A stretch of DNA of 64,000 bases from Azospirillum canadense (GCF_025961225.1 NZ_JAOQNG010000002.1:1-64000), one strand, 5' to 3'; shown: positions 48,276 to 61,167, counted from the first letter of the stretch. The notes: generated by a model from the letters alone, not told the origin. Program-made: numbers and translations.

Positions 48276-48950
48276 TTACCGGATGACCACCACCACCAGC
48301 CGTTTCGGGCCGTGCACGCCGTAGGCGAGCGTCTGTTCGATGTCCGCGGTCTTCGATGGGCCGGAGATCAGCAGCGCGTTGGTCGGCATGCCGTCCGCCC
48401 AGCGGTTTTCCGTCATCGCCTGCCAGAAGGTGTCGTACAGCTGGTCGGCGTGCAGCAGCGCCACATGCATGTGCGGCACCAGCGACATCAGGCGCGGTTC
48501 CTCCGGCGTCGGCCAGACGATCAGGCTGCCGGTGTCGGCGATGGCGCCCAGCGTCGTGGTGATGCCGGCGTCGATGCCGTCGAACAGCCGTTCCTTGAAG
48601 GTCTCCACCGGGCCGTCGTAGGGCACCAGGTCCGGCCCGCCATCCGCCCAAGCCGCGGCAATCCGCTGCCCGGCCTCCGTCGCCGTGCCGTAGAGCAGGG
48701 TGCGGGTGCCCTGCGCCTTCAGGAAATCCTGCACGGCGGTCGGCCAGTCGGCCTCCGTGGTCTCCAGGAACTCGGTGTGGACCGCTTCCATCATGGTCTT
48801 GATGCGGTCCAGGCGTTCGGACGGCGCCCATCGCTTGTCGCGCAGGACGGTGAAGTCGGACTCCGGCGGGGTCAGCGGGTGCGCGTCGCGGCCGGCGCGC
48901 AGCTTGCCTAGGATGGCGTTCCGGGAGTCGGTGGGACGGGCCTCAGACAT
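48276..48950 (-). CDS. lutC: LutC-type lactate utilization protein
   Basis: 224 residues of the LutC/YkgG family, the third subunit of the iron-sulfur L-lactate oxidation complex LutABC. Typical segments are ITTTLGAIADTGSLIVWPTPEEPRLMSLVPHMHVALL and the C-terminal ALLISGPSKTADIEQTLAYGVHGPKRLVVVVI. It overlaps lutB by eight bases, and AAGGGAATTCCCG lies before the ATG. Cytoplasmic. Expected to donate electrons to the respiratory chain with LutA and LutB. Confidence 0.95.
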   Translation of the reverse strand: MSEARPTDSRNAILGKLRAGRDAHPLTPPESDFTVLRDKRWAPSERLDRIKTMMEAVHTEFLETTEADWPTAVQDFLKAQGTRTLLYGTATEAGQRIAAAWADGGPDLVPYDGPVETFKERLFDGIDAGITTTLGAIADTGSLIVWPTPEEPRLMSLVPHMHVALLHADQLYDTFWQAMTENRWADGMPTNALLISGPSKTADIEQTLAYGVHGPKRLVVVVIR

Positions 48951-50367
48951 CGGGAATTCCCTTCTCGCGGGCGAGGTCGTGGAGCGTGCGGCGGGCGAAG
49001 CGCGGCTTGGCCCGCACGTTCGTCCACTCCTTCAACAGCGGAAGCGAGGTTGGGGCCGCGTTGCCCAATTTCGCCAGCAGCCCCGTCGCGAAGCGGTAGG
49101 CGAGCGGGGAGGCGTAGGTCATCGACCAGCCCTTCCACACCATAGCCTCCGCCTTGCTGGCGCGAGCGCCGGCGCCCTTCACAGCGTCGCCGGGGTGGAC
49201 GGCCTCCGCGCGCAGGCGGCCCATGATCTCGACGATCGGGATCTTCACCGGGCAGATCTCGACGCAGGCGTTGCACATGGTGCAGGCGTGCGGCAGCTCG
49301 CCCCGCTTGCCCAGCCCTTCCATCTGCGGCACGAGGATCGAGCCGATCGGGCCGGGGTAGGGCGCCTCGTAGGCGTGGCCGCCGACCTTGGTGTAGACCG
49401 GGCAGTGGTTCATGCAGGCGCCGCAGCGGATGCAGCGCAGCGTGTTGCGCAGTTCCTCGTCGGCGTAGATGGCGGACCGGCCGTTGTCGAGGATCACCAG
49501 ATGGATCTCGCGCGGGCCGTCCTTCTCTCCATCCTTGCGGGGGCTGGAGATCATGTTGACGTAGGTGGTGATCGGCTGGGCGGTGGCGGAGCGGGTCAGC
49601 AGGCTGATGACCGGCGGCACGTCCTCCAGCTTCTCCACGACCTTCTCCAGGCCCATGACGGCGATGTGGACGGGCGGCACAGTGGTGCTCATCCGCCCGT
49701 TGCCCTCGTTCTCCACCAGGCAGAGCGTGCCCGTCTCCGCAACCGCCATGTTGACGCCGGAGATGCCGACGTCAGCCGCCGCGAACTTCTTGCGCAGGAT
49801 GCGGCGGGCGAGGTCGGTCAGCTGGGCCACGTCCTCCGTGTATTCGGCATCCTTGATCTTCTGCTTGAAGAGGTGGGCGATCTGCTTGGTGTTCATGTGG
49901 ATCGCGGGCATGATGATGTGCGAAGGCATCGCCTCATCAAGCTGCACGATGTATTCGCCGAGGTCGCTTTCCAGGCTTTCGATGCCGTGCTGTTCCAGGA
50001 AGGCGTTGAGGTGCATCTCCTCCGACACCATCGACTTGCCCTTGACCACCAGCTTCGCGTTCACGCGCTGCATGATGGACAGGACGATGGCGTTGGCCTC
50101 GTCGGTGGTGGAGGCCCAGTGGACCCGGATGCCATTGCGGGTGCAGTTGGCCTCCAGCTTTTCCAAAAGCTCCGGCAGCTTGGACAGGGCGCGCAGGCGG
50201 ACCGAGGCGCCGAGCGCGCGGACCGCGTTCCATTCCCGGCTGTCCGCGAACTGCACCGCGCGCTTGGACATCAGCCCGTCCATGGCGCGGCGGAAGTTGG
50301 CGCGCAGCTGCGGGTCCTGGAGCGCCGTCGTGGATGCCTTGGCGAAATTCACGCTGGTCTCACCCAT
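48943..50367 (-). CDS. lutB: LutB-type iron-sulfur L-lactate oxidation protein
   Basis: 474 residues, LutB/LldF family. Two 4Fe-4S motifs are complete: CIRCGACMNHCP and CTMCNACVEICP (both about residues 305-375). The LUD domain occupies the N-terminal half (NGIRVHWASTTDEANAIVLSI, MVSEEMHLNAFLEQHGIESLESDLGEYIVQL). It overlaps lutA and lutC by eight bases each, so the three genes are translationally coupled. GAAGGAG stands upstream of the ATG at 50367. Confidence 0.95.
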   Translation of the reverse strand: MGETSVNFAKASTTALQDPQLRANFRRAMDGLMSKRAVQFADSREWNAVRALGASVRLRALSKLPELLEKLEANCTRNGIRVHWASTTDEANAIVLSIMQRVNAKLVVKGKSMVSEEMHLNAFLEQHGIESLESDLGEYIVQLDEAMPSHIIMPAIHMNTKQIAHLFKQKIKDAEYTEDVAQLTDLARRILRKKFAAADVGISGVNMAVAETGTLCLVENEGNGRMSTTVPPVHIAVMGLEKVVEKLEDVPPVISLLTRSATAQPITTYVNMISSPRKDGEKDGPREIHLVILDNGRSAIYADEELRNTLRCIRCGACMNHCPVYTKVGGHAYEAPYPGPIGSILVPQMEGLGKRGELPHACTMCNACVEICPVKIPIVEIMGRLRAEAVHPGDAVKGAGARASKAEAMVWKGWSMTYASPLAYRFATGLLAKLGNAAPTSLPLLKEWTNVRAKPRFARRTLHDLAREKGIPDV

Positions 50368-51130
50368 GGGTGCGCTCCTTCAGGAACTGGGCGATGTGGA
50401 CACCGCGCACCGGCTTCTTGCCGCCTTCCAGCGCGCCGGAGATATTCATCAGGCAGCCGCAGTCGCCGGACACCACGGTCTTGGCCCCGGTGTTCTCAAT
50501 GTCCGCGACCTTGTCGCCGACCATGGCGGCGGAGATCTCCGGATGGCGCACGGCGAAGGTGCCGCCGAAACCGCAGCATTCCTTTTCCCGCTGCAACTCC
50601 ACTAGCTCGACGTTGGCGAGCTGGCGGAGCAGGGCCTTCGGCTCCTCGACCACGCCCATTTCGCGCTGGGCGTGGCAGGAGGCATGCCACGTGACGCGCA
50701 CCGGTTCGCCGTGGTCCTCGAATTTGACATTCAGGACCTGGACGAGGAACTGGGTCAGCTCCCACACGCGCGAGGCGACCTGTTTGGCGCGGGCTTCGTC
50801 GGGCTCGCCCTTGAACAGGTCGGGCCAGTGCTTCTTCATCATGCCGGCACAGGACCCCGACGGCACGACGATGGGCCAGTCGCCGGGGAAGAAGTCCAGC
50901 TGCGCGCGGGCGACCTTCAGCGCCTCCTCCCGGTAGCCGGAGTTGTAGGCGGGCTGGCCGCAGCAGCTCTGCCCCTGCGGGAAGACCACGCGCAGGCCCT
51001 GGGCCTTCAGCAGGTCGATGCCGGCCATGCCGGCCTCGGGGTAGAACAGGTCCACCAGACAGGTGCCGAAGTAATAGACGCTGTCGGGGCGGGGCCCCGA
51101 AAACGGGACGGTCTCGCCGTTGATGCTCAT
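50360..51130 (-). CDS. lutA: LutA-type Fe-S cluster protein (CCG domains)
   Basis: 256 residues with two CCG domains, each able to hold an iron-sulfur cluster: FFPGTC-like YFGTCLVDLFYPEAG and QSCCGQPAYNSGY in the first, ASCHAQREMG and KECCGFGGTFAV with GDCGCLMNI in the second. This is the LutA/LldE subunit. GGGGAGGGAGAAGAG precedes the ATG. It begins 19 bases after the D-lactate dehydrogenase stop. Confidence 0.95.
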   Translation of the reverse strand: MSINGETVPFSGPRPDSVYYFGTCLVDLFYPEAGMAGIDLLKAQGLRVVFPQGQSCCGQPAYNSGYREEALKVARAQLDFFPGDWPIVVPSGSCAGMMKKHWPDLFKGEPDEARAKQVASRVWELTQFLVQVLNVKFEDHGEPVRVTWHASCHAQREMGVVEEPKALLRQLANVELVELQREKECCGFGGTFAVRHPEISAAMVGDKVADIENTGAKTVVSGDCGCLMNISGALEGGKKPVRGVHIAQFLKERTHG

Positions 51131-51149
51131 CTCTTCTCCCTCCCCGCGC

Positions 51150-54032
<2,883 letters not shown>

Positions 54033-54212
54033 GATTCTCGGGGCCTCCGGAGGCTGGGACCGGTCGGCGACTCCTCCGCTCGCCGGTCGGGTTGCTCGGG
54101 TCCGGGCGGTGTTGTTTCAGCCGCCGCGTGGGCGGGCTTCTTTTGTGCCGCGGACTGTTCGTTCGGTGACTGTTTGTCGGATAATCGATTTACCCGAGCG
54201 CTGCAATGGGAA

Positions 54213-54225
54213 AATTAGTTGACCA
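54213..54225 (-). promoter_or_regulatory. possible regulator half-site upstream of D-lactate dehydrogenase gene
   Basis: AATTAGTTGACCA(A) shares TTGGTCA-type half-sites with the dyad at 56144-56160. Just beside it, TTTACCCGAGCGCTGCAATGGGA (54190-54212) resembles a block at 56215-56238 near the regulator gene. Such shared blocks suggest common control of the dehydrogenase operon and the regulator. Confidence 0.4.
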
Positions 54226-54248
54226 AGCGGCGCATCGGGAATGAGGAC

Positions 54249-54282
54249 GGCGCCATCCGTCCAAAACGTGGAGGATGGCGCC
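54249..54282 (-). terminator. hairpin downstream of lctP
   Basis: Perfect 10-bp stem GGCGCCATCC / GGATGGCGCC with a 14-base loop, in the short space after the lctP stop (54297) and before the dehydrogenase operon promoter. It lacks a strong T-run, so termination may be partial. Confidence 0.55.
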
Positions 54283-54296
54283 GGCTCCCGGACTGC

Positions 54297-55994
54297 TTAG
54301 GGGATCATCCAGGGCAGGATGTAGCTCTGGATCATCGTGATGATGCCGATGATCGCCACGAAGAACAGGCTGTGCTTCACGGTGAAGCGGAACAGCTCCG
54401 ACTCCCGGCCGACAAGGCCGACCGCGGCGCAGGCCACGGCGATGGACTGCGGGGAGATCATCTTGCCGGTGACGCCGCCGGTGGTGTTGGCTGCGACCAT
54501 CAGCACGTCCGGCGCCCCGATCTGCTGCGCGGTCGTGGCCTGGAGGCCGCAGAAAAGCGCGTTGCTCGACGTGTCGGACCCGGTCAGGAACACGCCCAGC
54601 CAGCCGAGGATCGGCGAGAAGAACGGGAACAGCGCGCCCGTGCCGGCCAGCAGAAGCGCCAGCGTGGAGGACAGGCCGGAGTAGTTGGCGATGAAGGCGA
54701 AGGCCAGCACCATGCCGATGGAGTAGATCGGGCGCTTCAGCTCGTTCAGCGTTTCGCCGAAGGTCTTCACGCCGTCCGCCGGGCTCATGCGCAGCATGAT
54801 CATGGTGACGATCGCGGAGATCAGGATGGCCGTGCCGGTGGCCGACAGCAGGTCGAGCTTGTAGACGGCCTCGATCGGCTTCGGCGAGGCGACGATCGGG
54901 GCGGCCTTCAGAACGAGGTTGTTCAGGCCGGCGACCGGGAAGTACAGCACCGTGTCGGCCAGTGCGCCGCCCTTGGCGAACAGGGCCTTGAAGGGCTTCA
55001 GGCTCCAGATCGTGACGATCACGGTCAGGATCAGGAAGGGCGACCACGCCTTGACGATCTGGCCGGTGGTGTAGGTCGGCTGGACGCCGGCGTCACGCAC
55101 CGCCATGGCGCCGACCGACTGCGGCACCGGGCCGACCGGAGTGGAGGCGAGCGGGGAGTGGGCGAAGCGGAAGACGGCCTTCGGCTTCCACAGCTTCAGG
55201 AAGACGGTGATGCTGATCAGGCTGACGAGCGCGGAGGTGATGTCCGGCAGCTCCGGCCCGATGAAGTTGGCGGTGAAGTACTGGGTGACGGCAAAGCTGC
55301 CGCCGGCGACCAGGATGGCCGGCCAGGTCTCGCGGATGCCCTTCCAGCCGTCCATGATCATGATGATCCAGAAGGGGACGAAGACGGACAGCAGCGGCAG
55401 CTGGCGGCCGGCCATGGCGCCGATGCGGAAGGGGTCGAGGCCCGTCACCTGGCCGGCGACGATGATCGGAATGCCCATGGCGCCGAAGGCCACCGGGGCG
55501 GTGTTGGCGATCAGGCAGAGGCCGGCGGCGTAGAGCGGGTTGAAGCCCAGGCCGACCAGCAGCGCCGCGGTGATGGCGACCGGCGCGCCGAAGCCCGCCG
55601 CACCCTCGAGGAAGGCGCCGAAGGAGAAGCCGACCATCAGCATCTGGAGCCGCTGGTCCTCGGTGATCGAGACCACCGACGAGCGGATGATCTCGAACTG
55701 TCCAGTCTTCACCGTGATCTTGTAGAGGAACACGGCCGCCACGATGATCCAGGCGATCGGCCACAGACCGTACAGGAAGCCGTAGACGGCCGACATCAGC
55801 GCCATGCCGACCGGCATCTGGTAGAACAGGATCGCCACGGCCAAAGAAATCGCCACGGTGATCGTGCCGGCGACGTGCCCCTTCATGCGCAGAACGGTCA
55901 GCGCGACGAAGAAGAAGATGATTGGCAGCGCTGCGATCAGCGCCGAAATCCAGATGTTGCCTACGGGATCGTAGACTTGTGTCCAGGTCTGCAT
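54297..55994 (-). CDS. lctP: L-lactate permease (LctP/LldP family)
   Basis: 565 residues, about 12-14 transmembrane helices, of the lactate permease family: [29 protein letters not shown] at the N-terminus, [53 protein letters not shown] and [16 protein letters not shown] in the core. It imports D- and L-lactate, and probably glycolate, with protons. AGGAAGGAAAC lies before the ATG. It sits upstream of the dehydrogenase operon in the same direction but is separated by a hairpin and about 260 bases, so it probably has its own promoter in the divergent region with the GntR gene. Confidence 0.95.
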   Translation of the reverse strand: MQTWTQVYDPVGNIWISALIAALPIIFFFVALTVLRMKGHVAGTITVAISLAVAILFYQMPVGMALMSAVYGFLYGLWPIAWIIVAAVFLYKITVKTGQFEIIRSSVVSITEDQRLQMLMVGFSFGAFLEGAAGFGAPVAITAALLVGLGFNPLYAAGLCLIANTAPVAFGAMGIPIIVAGQVTGLDPFRIGAMAGRQLPLLSVFVPFWIIMIMDGWKGIRETWPAILVAGGSFAVTQYFTANFIGPELPDITSALVSLISITVFLKLWKPKAVFRFAHSPLASTPVGPVPQSVGAMAVRDAGVQPTYTTGQIVKAWSPFLILTVIVTIWSLKPFKALFAKGGALADTVLYFPVAGLNNLVLKAAPIVASPKPIEAVYKLDLLSATGTAILISAIVTMIMLRMSPADGVKTFGETLNELKRPIYSIGMVLAFAFIANYSGLSSTLALLLAGTGALFPFFSPILGWLGVFLTGSDTSSNALFCGLQATTAQQIGAPDVLMVAANTTGGVTGKMISPQSIAVACAAVGLVGRESELFRFTVKHSLFFVAIIGIITMIQSYILPWMIP

Positions 55995-56385
55995 GTTTCC
56001 TTCCTATGCGCCATTCTCGGTACAGTGCTTTGGTGCGCGACCTTGTTGCTGACCCGATCCCCGCCGCCGTTAGGGCGCGCGCCGCCGCCTTCCTTTCGCG
56101 GCACGATGGCCGGTGGAAAGCTGTTTTTGTCAGGTCCGAGCGCGGTCAATTAATCTGACCAAAGATGCGCCGAGAGATACATTGTGTTGCCCATGTTTGC
56201 AATGTGGAAAAATTCGTTTACCCAAGGGTGGCATTGGGAGCGTATTCTTGCCACTGGCAGACGGTCCTGACCGGTCAGGAGTGGACGCGGCTAGAGCGCA
56301 GCGATATCTAATGGACGCGGAGAAGCAGGGAATCGGGGCGATGCAGGATCAGGGGCACGGCCAGGGACAAGGCCAAGGACAAGGA
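55995..56385. other. divergent promoter region between lctP and the GntR regulator gene
   Basis: About 390 bases without a gene, AT-rich between 56150 and 56235. It contains the dyad described at 56144-56160 and an AT-rich block (56200-56222). Any in-frame N-terminal extension of the regulator through this stretch would be improbable. Confidence 0.5.
56144..56160. promoter_or_regulatory. candidate operator GGTCAATTAATCTGACC
   Basis: Imperfect dyad GGTCA-N7-TGACC between lctP and the GntR gene. PdhR/LldR-type FCD regulators recognise TTGGT-N3-ACCAA-like dyads, and here the right arm extends to TGACCAAAG. A related half-site lies at 54213-54225. The proposal that the adjacent GntR protein binds here is inference. 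Confidence 0.5.
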
Positions 56386-57147
56386 ATGATCAAACCGGCG
56401 AAGCTGGCCGACGCCATCGCGGACCATCTGGAGACGCTGATCCGGGAAGGAGTCCTGCGCCCGGGCGAGAAGCTGCTGCCGGAGCGCGAACTGGCCCTGA
56501 AGCTGGACGTGTCGCGCCCGTCGCTGCGCGACGCGCTGGTGAAGCTGGAGGAGCGGGGGCTGCTGGTCACGGGCCGCAACGGCACCCACATCGCGGATTT
56601 CCTGGCGCCGATCGCCGGGCCGCTGGCCGCACTCCTGCAATCGGACCCGGAGGCCACCTTCCATTACCTGGAGTTCCGCAACGCCATCGAGGCGGAGGCG
56701 GCGGGGCTGGCCGCGCAGCGGGCGACCGACCTGGACCGGGAGGCGATCCGCAGCCTTGCGGACCGCATGAAATCCGCCCACGGCAAGGACGACCCGGCGG
56801 AGGAGGCGGACGTGGACGCGGACCTCCACTTCGCCATCTACGAGGCGGCGCACAACCTCGTGATGCTGCACATCATGGGCGCCCTGTCCGACATGCTGCG
56901 CAACGACGTCTTCTACAACCGGGAGAGGTTGTACACGCGGTCCGGTGTGCGGGAACTGCTGCTGGCCCAGCATCTGGCCGTGGCCGAGGCCGTGCTGGCC
57001 GGCGACGCCGAAGCGGCGCGTGCGGCGGCCTCGGCCCACGTGTCCTTCACCATGCAAACCCTGCACGAAATCCGCGAGGACGACGCCCGGCGCGAGGCGT
57101 CCCTGCGCCGCATCGGCCGGGGCGACCTGATCGACAGCGAGTCCTGA
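56386..57147 (+). CDS. GntR-family (FCD) regulator, probable lactate operon regulator
   Basis: About 253 residues. The winged HTH has KLADAIADHLETLIREGVLRPGEKLLPERELALKLDVSRPSLRDALVKLEERGLL (about 4-60), and the FCD ligand domain follows (YLEFRNAIEAEAAGLAAQRA, DADLHFAIYEAAHN, EHLAVAEAVL-like QHLAVAEAVLAGD) with the metal-binding Asp/His residues typical of FadR/LldR. The likely inducer is lactate. It is divergent from lctP. ATG 56386 is chosen since AAGGA lies six bases upstream and the HTH then starts at the normal distance. Upstream ATGs (56341, 56311) would add a Gly/Gln/His repeat (GQGQGQG). Confidence 0.85.
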   Translation: MIKPAKLADAIADHLETLIREGVLRPGEKLLPERELALKLDVSRPSLRDALVKLEERGLLVTGRNGTHIADFLAPIAGPLAALLQSDPEATFHYLEFRNAIEAEAAGLAAQRATDLDREAIRSLADRMKSAHGKDDPAEEADVDADLHFAIYEAAHNLVMLHIMGALSDMLRNDVFYNRERLYTRSGVRELLLAQHLAVAEAVLAGDAEAARAAASAHVSFTMQTLHEIREDDARREASLRRIGRGDLIDSES

Positions 57148-57292
57148 CGGAACGGCCCGGAGCCACCTGTTCCGGGGCCACCTCTTTTTATCGGGCACGT
57201 CGTGGTTGCGCGCGGAAGCGGCAGACGGTTAGTGTGGTCCCCAAACGGGTTTCGACTTTCGGCCCCGCGTTCCTGGTCCATCGGAGACGGTT

Positions 57293-57478
57293 ATGGGTAG
57301 CTTCAGCGTCATGCATTGGGTGGTCGTTCTGCTGATAGTCCTGCTCCTGTTCGGAGCGGGCAAGCTGCCGAACGTGATGGGCGACCTTGCGAAGGGCGTG
57401 AAGGCCTTCAAGGCCGGCATGAAGGACGAAGAGAACGCCGAGGCGCCCAAGCCCGGCGAGCCGAAGTCGCTGACCTAA
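57293..57478 (+). CDS. tatA: TatA-type twin-arginine translocase subunit
   Basis: 61 residues: an N-terminal membrane helix ([37 protein letters not shown]), the FG hinge and an amphipathic helix, then an acidic tail. The FGAGKLP hinge fits TatA/TatE. tatB and tatC are not adjacent, so this is probably a TatA encoded alone or a second copy. GGAGACGG precedes the ATG. Confidence 0.9.
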   Translation: MGSFSVMHWVVVLLIVLLLFGAGKLPNVMGDLAKGVKAFKAGMKDEENAEAPKPGEPKSLT

Positions 57479-57623
57479 GAAAAAGCCCTTCTCCCCCCTT
57501 GGGGAGAAGGATTTGGGATGAGGGGGCGGCCGTAGGCCGGAAATGCGCTGCATTGAGGCTGCGTTTCCGCCCTGCGGGCGCCCCCTCACCCTAACCCTCT
57601 CCCCAGAGGGGAGAGGGGCTTTT
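57479..57623. repeat. REP-like composite palindrome between tatA and clpB
   Basis: The outer arms AAAAAGCCCTTCTCCCC (57479-) and GGGGAGAGGGGCTTTT (ending 57623) are complementary and enclose further palindromes (CCCCTTGGGGAGAAGG, GGCGGCCGTAGGCCG). The CCCTCACCCTAACCCTCTCCCC core is related to the palindrome interrupted by the IS110 element. It lies between convergent genes and can terminate both. Confidence 0.8.
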
Positions 57624-57628
57624 AGGTG

Positions 57629-60295
57629 TTAGTGCACCGCGGCACTCCGGCCACCGGTCCCGCTCAGGGCGAAGCCCAGTTGCGGGCGTTCGGGGGCCTT
57701 GAAGCCGGTGGCGCGGTCTTCCTCGACGGGCAAGCCGTCCAGAGACAGGCGTCCGTCCAGCACCGACAGGTGCAGGGTGGCGCGCTCGCCCACCTCGCCG
57801 TCCAGGACGCGCTCGGCGATCGGGTCCTCCACCAGGTTCTGCACCGCCCGCTTCAGCGGACGAGCGCCGAAGGCCGGATCCCAGCCGAGGTCGCCCAGCC
57901 GCCGCCGCGCCGCGTCGTCGGCGGTCAGCGACAAGCCGCGTTCGGCCAGACGCTCGTTCACGCGGGCCAGCTGGATGTCCACGATGTGGGCCATCTGCTC
58001 GCGACCCAGCCGGCGGAAGATCAGGACGTCGTCCAGCCGGTTGAGGAACTCCGGCCGGAAGGCGCGGCGCACCGCGTCCATCACCTCGACCCGCGCGCCC
58101 TCCAGGCTGTCATCCTCGCCGAGCGCGGTCAGAGCCTCCGCCCCCAGGTTGGACGTCATGATCAGGATCGCGTGGCGGAAGTCCGCCGTGCGGCCCTGCC
58201 CGTCGGTCAGGCGGCCGTCGTCGAGCGCCTGCAGCAGGACGTTCAGCACGTCCGGGTGCGCCTTCTCGACCTCGTCCAGCAGGACGACCTGATAAGGCCG
58301 GCGCCGGATCTTTTCGGCCAGCGTGCCGCCGTCGTCATAACCGACGTAGCCCGGAGGCGAGCCGATCATGCGGGCGACGGAGTGCTTCTCCATGTACTCC
58401 GACATGTCGACGCGGGTGACCGCGTTCTCGTCGTCGAACAGGAAAGCGGCCAGCGACTTGGCCAATTCCGTCTTGCCGACGCCGGTCGGGCCCAGGAACA
58501 GGAAGGAACCGGTCGGCCGGTTCGGGTCCTTCAACCCGGCCCGCGCCCGGCGCACCGCCTTGGACACGGCGCGCACCGCCTCCTCCTGGCCGACGACGCG
58601 CTCGGCCAGCTTGTCCTCCATGCCCTTCAGCCGCTGCCGCTCGCCTTCCAGCATGCGATCCACGGGGATGCCAGTCCAGCGGGTGACCACCGCGCCGATG
58701 TCCTTCGCCGTGACCTCCTCACGCTCCGTGTTGGCGCGGGATTCGGCCTCGGCCAGGCGCTTCTCCAGGTCGGGGATCACGCCGTAGGCCAGCTCGCCGG
58801 CCTTGGCCCAGTTTCCGTCGCGCTGCGCCTGCTCCAGCTTGGTGCGGGCTTGGTCAAGCTCCTCCTTCAGTTGGCGCCCCGCGGTGCGGCGGGACTGGCC
58901 GGCGCGCCACTCCTCTTCCATGGCGGTCAGCTTGGCCTCGTCCACCGCCAGCTCCGCCTCCAGCTTGTGCAGACGGTCCTGCGAGGCGGCGTCGGGCTCG
59001 GCCTTCAGGGCCTCGCGCTCGATCTTCAGCTGGGCAACGCGGCGTCCGACGGCGTCCAGCGCCTCCGGCTTGCTGTCGATGGCCATGCGCAGGCGGCTCG
59101 CCGCCTCGTCGACGAGGTCGATGGCCTTGTCGGGCAGGCGGCGGTCGGCGATGTAGCGGGCCGACAGCTGCACCGCCGCGACCACCGCCGCGTCGGCGAT
59201 GCGCACGCCGTGGTGCACCTCGTACTTGCCCTTGATGCCGCGCAGGATCGACACGGCGTCCTCATCGGACGGCTCATCCACGTTCACCGGCTGGAAGCGG
59301 CGGGCCAGCGCGGCGTCCTTCTCGATGTACTTGCGGTACTCGTCCGGCGTGGTGGCGCCGACGCAGCGCAGCTCGCCGCGCGCCAGCGCGGGCTTCAGCA
59401 TGTTGGCGGCGTCCATGGCACCATCGGTGCGGCCGGCGCCGATCAGCGAGTGCAGCTCGTCGATGAACAGGATGATGCGGCCGGCCGCCTGCTGGACTTC
59501 CGCCAGCACGGCCTTCAAGCGCTCCTCGAACTCGCCGCGGAACTTGGCGCCGGCCAGCAGGGCGGTGAGGTCGAGCGCGAGCACGCGCCGGTCCTTCAGA
59601 CCCTCCGGCACGTCGCCGGAGGCCAGCCGTTGGGCAAGTCCCTCCACCACGGCGGTCTTGCCGACGCCGGGCTCGCCGATCAGCACGGGGTTGTTCTTGG
59701 TGCGCCGGGCCAGCACCTGGATGGTGCGCCGGATCTCGTCGTCGCGGCCGATGACCGGGTCCAGGCGGCCCTGGCGGGCCTCCTCCGTCAGATCGCGGGC
59801 GTATTTGGCGAGCGCTTCGCCCAGCTGCTCATCCTCCTGGGTGTCGGCGGGGCGGGTTTTGCGCAGGGTCTCCACGCTCTGCACCAGGACCGACGGATCG
59901 ACGCCGGCGCGGGTGAACAGGGCGTGCATCGGGCCGCTCTGCGCGGCGAGAGACTCCAGCAGACGCTCCGGCGTGACGAACTTGTCGCCGGCGCCGCGCG
60001 CCGCCTCGACGGCGCCTTGCAGCACGCCGGCCAGTTCCGGCGACATGTAGATCGGATGCGGGCCTTCGCCGTTGGCGCGCGGCTGGCGCGCCAGGGTTTC
60101 CTCGGCGGCGGTCTTCAGAAGGTCGGGGTCGCCGCCGGCATCGCGCACCAGCTTCGCGGGCACGCTGCTGGCGTCTTCGACCAGCGCCTTCACGAGATGT
60201 TCGGGGGTCAGCTGTTGGTGGCGTCCGGCGAGAGCCGCCAGTTGCGCGGCCTGAATGACGCCGCGCGCACGGTCGGTGAACAGACCGAAGTCCAT
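57629..60295 (-). CDS. clpB: ATP-dependent disaggregase ClpB
   Basis: 888-residue Hsp100 chaperone that resolves aggregates with DnaK. N-domain (1-150; [41 protein letters not shown]), AAA-1 with Walker A GEPGVGKT and Walker B ILFIDELH, the coiled-coil M-domain (about 400-525), and AAA-2 with GPTGVGKTE and [11 protein letters not shown] plus GYVGYDDGG, the pore loop. The tail is longer than usual, with about 25 extra residues ([16 protein letters not shown]…). A sigma-32-like promoter lies about 100 bases upstream. It is convergent with tatA. Confidence 0.95.
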   Translation of the reverse strand: MDFGLFTDRARGVIQAAQLAALAGRHQQLTPEHLVKALVEDASSVPAKLVRDAGGDPDLLKTAAEETLARQPRANGEGPHPIYMSPELAGVLQGAVEAARGAGDKFVTPERLLESLAAQSGPMHALFTRAGVDPSVLVQSVETLRKTRPADTQEDEQLGEALAKYARDLTEEARQGRLDPVIGRDDEIRRTIQVLARRTKNNPVLIGEPGVGKTAVVEGLAQRLASGDVPEGLKDRRVLALDLTALLAGAKFRGEFEERLKAVLAEVQQAAGRIILFIDELHSLIGAGRTDGAMDAANMLKPALARGELRCVGATTPDEYRKYIEKDAALARRFQPVNVDEPSDEDAVSILRGIKGKYEVHHGVRIADAAVVAAVQLSARYIADRRLPDKAIDLVDEAASRLRMAIDSKPEALDAVGRRVAQLKIEREALKAEPDAASQDRLHKLEAELAVDEAKLTAMEEEWRAGQSRRTAGRQLKEELDQARTKLEQAQRDGNWAKAGELAYGVIPDLEKRLAEAESRANTEREEVTAKDIGAVVTRWTGIPVDRMLEGERQRLKGMEDKLAERVVGQEEAVRAVSKAVRRARAGLKDPNRPTGSFLFLGPTGVGKTELAKSLAAFLFDDENAVTRVDMSEYMEKHSVARMIGSPPGYVGYDDGGTLAEKIRRRPYQVVLLDEVEKAHPDVLNVLLQALDDGRLTDGQGRTADFRHAILIMTSNLGAEALTALGEDDSLEGARVEVMDAVRRAFRPEFLNRLDDVLIFRRLGREQMAHIVDIQLARVNERLAERGLSLTADDAARRRLGDLGWDPAFGARPLKRAVQNLVEDPIAERVLDGEVGERATLHLSVLDGRLSLDGLPVEEDRATGFKAPERPQLGFALSGTGGRSAAVH

Positions 60296-60391
60296 CAGGC
60301 ACTCCGTTATGGTTCCCGCCCTATCAAGAGGCGCGGGAAGGCGATGTCGGTGACCCGCACCATGCGCGGTCGTCGGTCGCCTCGAAAAAGC

Positions 60392-60420
60392 AGATGGGCA
60401 AAGGGGGTGTCCGGTTCAAG
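60392..60420 (-). promoter_or_regulatory. sigma-32-like heat-shock promoter of clpB
   Basis: On the minus strand CTTGAA (complement of 60415-60420) is followed after 15 bases by GCCCATCT (complement of 60392-60399). This matches the heat-shock consensus CTTGAA-N13-17-CCCCATNT with one mismatch. It lies about 100 bases before the clpB ATG (60295). The rest of 60296-60654 holds no gene. Confidence 0.7.
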
Positions 60421-60654
60421 ATTGCCCCCAGGGCGGCAGGGGCTGCGCTGGAATGACGGCGGATCTGCGCAGAACGCGGGGGCCGGGGTTCTGGACATTA
60501 GGGACAACTAAAGTGGTATGACCGCGCGCAAGCGCCGCAGGGGCTTTTGATCGCATTATGATAAAATGCGTTCAAATGTTCCCGAGACACGGGATCGAAC
60601 ACTTTCCAGTTCGCTTGAGGCGCGATTTCGCGCCCTTGCGAGAGGGCCCTGCCC

Positions 60655-61167
60655 ATGCTGACCATCGTCTACCGCAGCGAAGCGTCCCACGCTATGGCGT
60701 CGGCCGAACTGGCCGAACTCTGTCTGGTGAGCGCCCGCAACAACCGCGCCCTGGGCATCACCGGGTTTCTGCTGCACCAGGACGGCCTGTTCCTCCAGGT
60801 GCTGGAGGGGGAGCGCCGTGTCCTGGAACCGTTGTTCGAGCGAATCCGTCGCGACGACCGGCACCGGAACGTGGAGGTGCTGCTGCACGAGGACAGCACG
60901 ACGAAGCCGAACTTCGCCTTCTGGTCCATGAACCTGGGGCCGCTCGATGATGAGGAGTTCCACACCCGCGTGTTGCGCGGCGTTACGACGAAGGAGGAAT
61001 TCGCGGCGAAGACCCACGACCCGGACTTCGCCCTGGACATCCTGATGCGCGCCTACATGGAGGCCTGCGTGATGTCGGACGTGGACCCGGCCACCCACGA
61101 CCTGACCTGCGGCGCCATCCCCGCCTGGATCCTGCCGACCTACATGGGTGGGATGGTTGAGGCGTGA
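60655..61167 (+). CDS. BLUF-domain blue-light photoreceptor
   Basis: 170 residues. The BLUF domain occupies the first ~95: LTIVYRSEA with the photoactive Tyr6, NNRALGITGFLLHQDGLFLQVLEG with Asn30/31 and Gln48, and FWSMNLGP with the Trp/Met near the flavin. It binds FAD. The C-terminal helical part (DPDFALDILMRAYMEACVMSDVDPATHD) is a short-BLUF cap with no output enzyme, so it must act on a partner protein. GAGAGGGC precedes the ATG. Divergent from clpB. Confidence 0.9.
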   Translation: MLTIVYRSEASHAMASAELAELCLVSARNNRALGITGFLLHQDGLFLQVLEGERRVLEPLFERIRRDDRHRNVEVLLHEDSTTKPNFAFWSMNLGPLDDEEFHTRVLRGVTTKEEFAAKTHDPDFALDILMRAYMEACVMSDVDPATHDLTCGAIPAWILPTYMGGMVEA

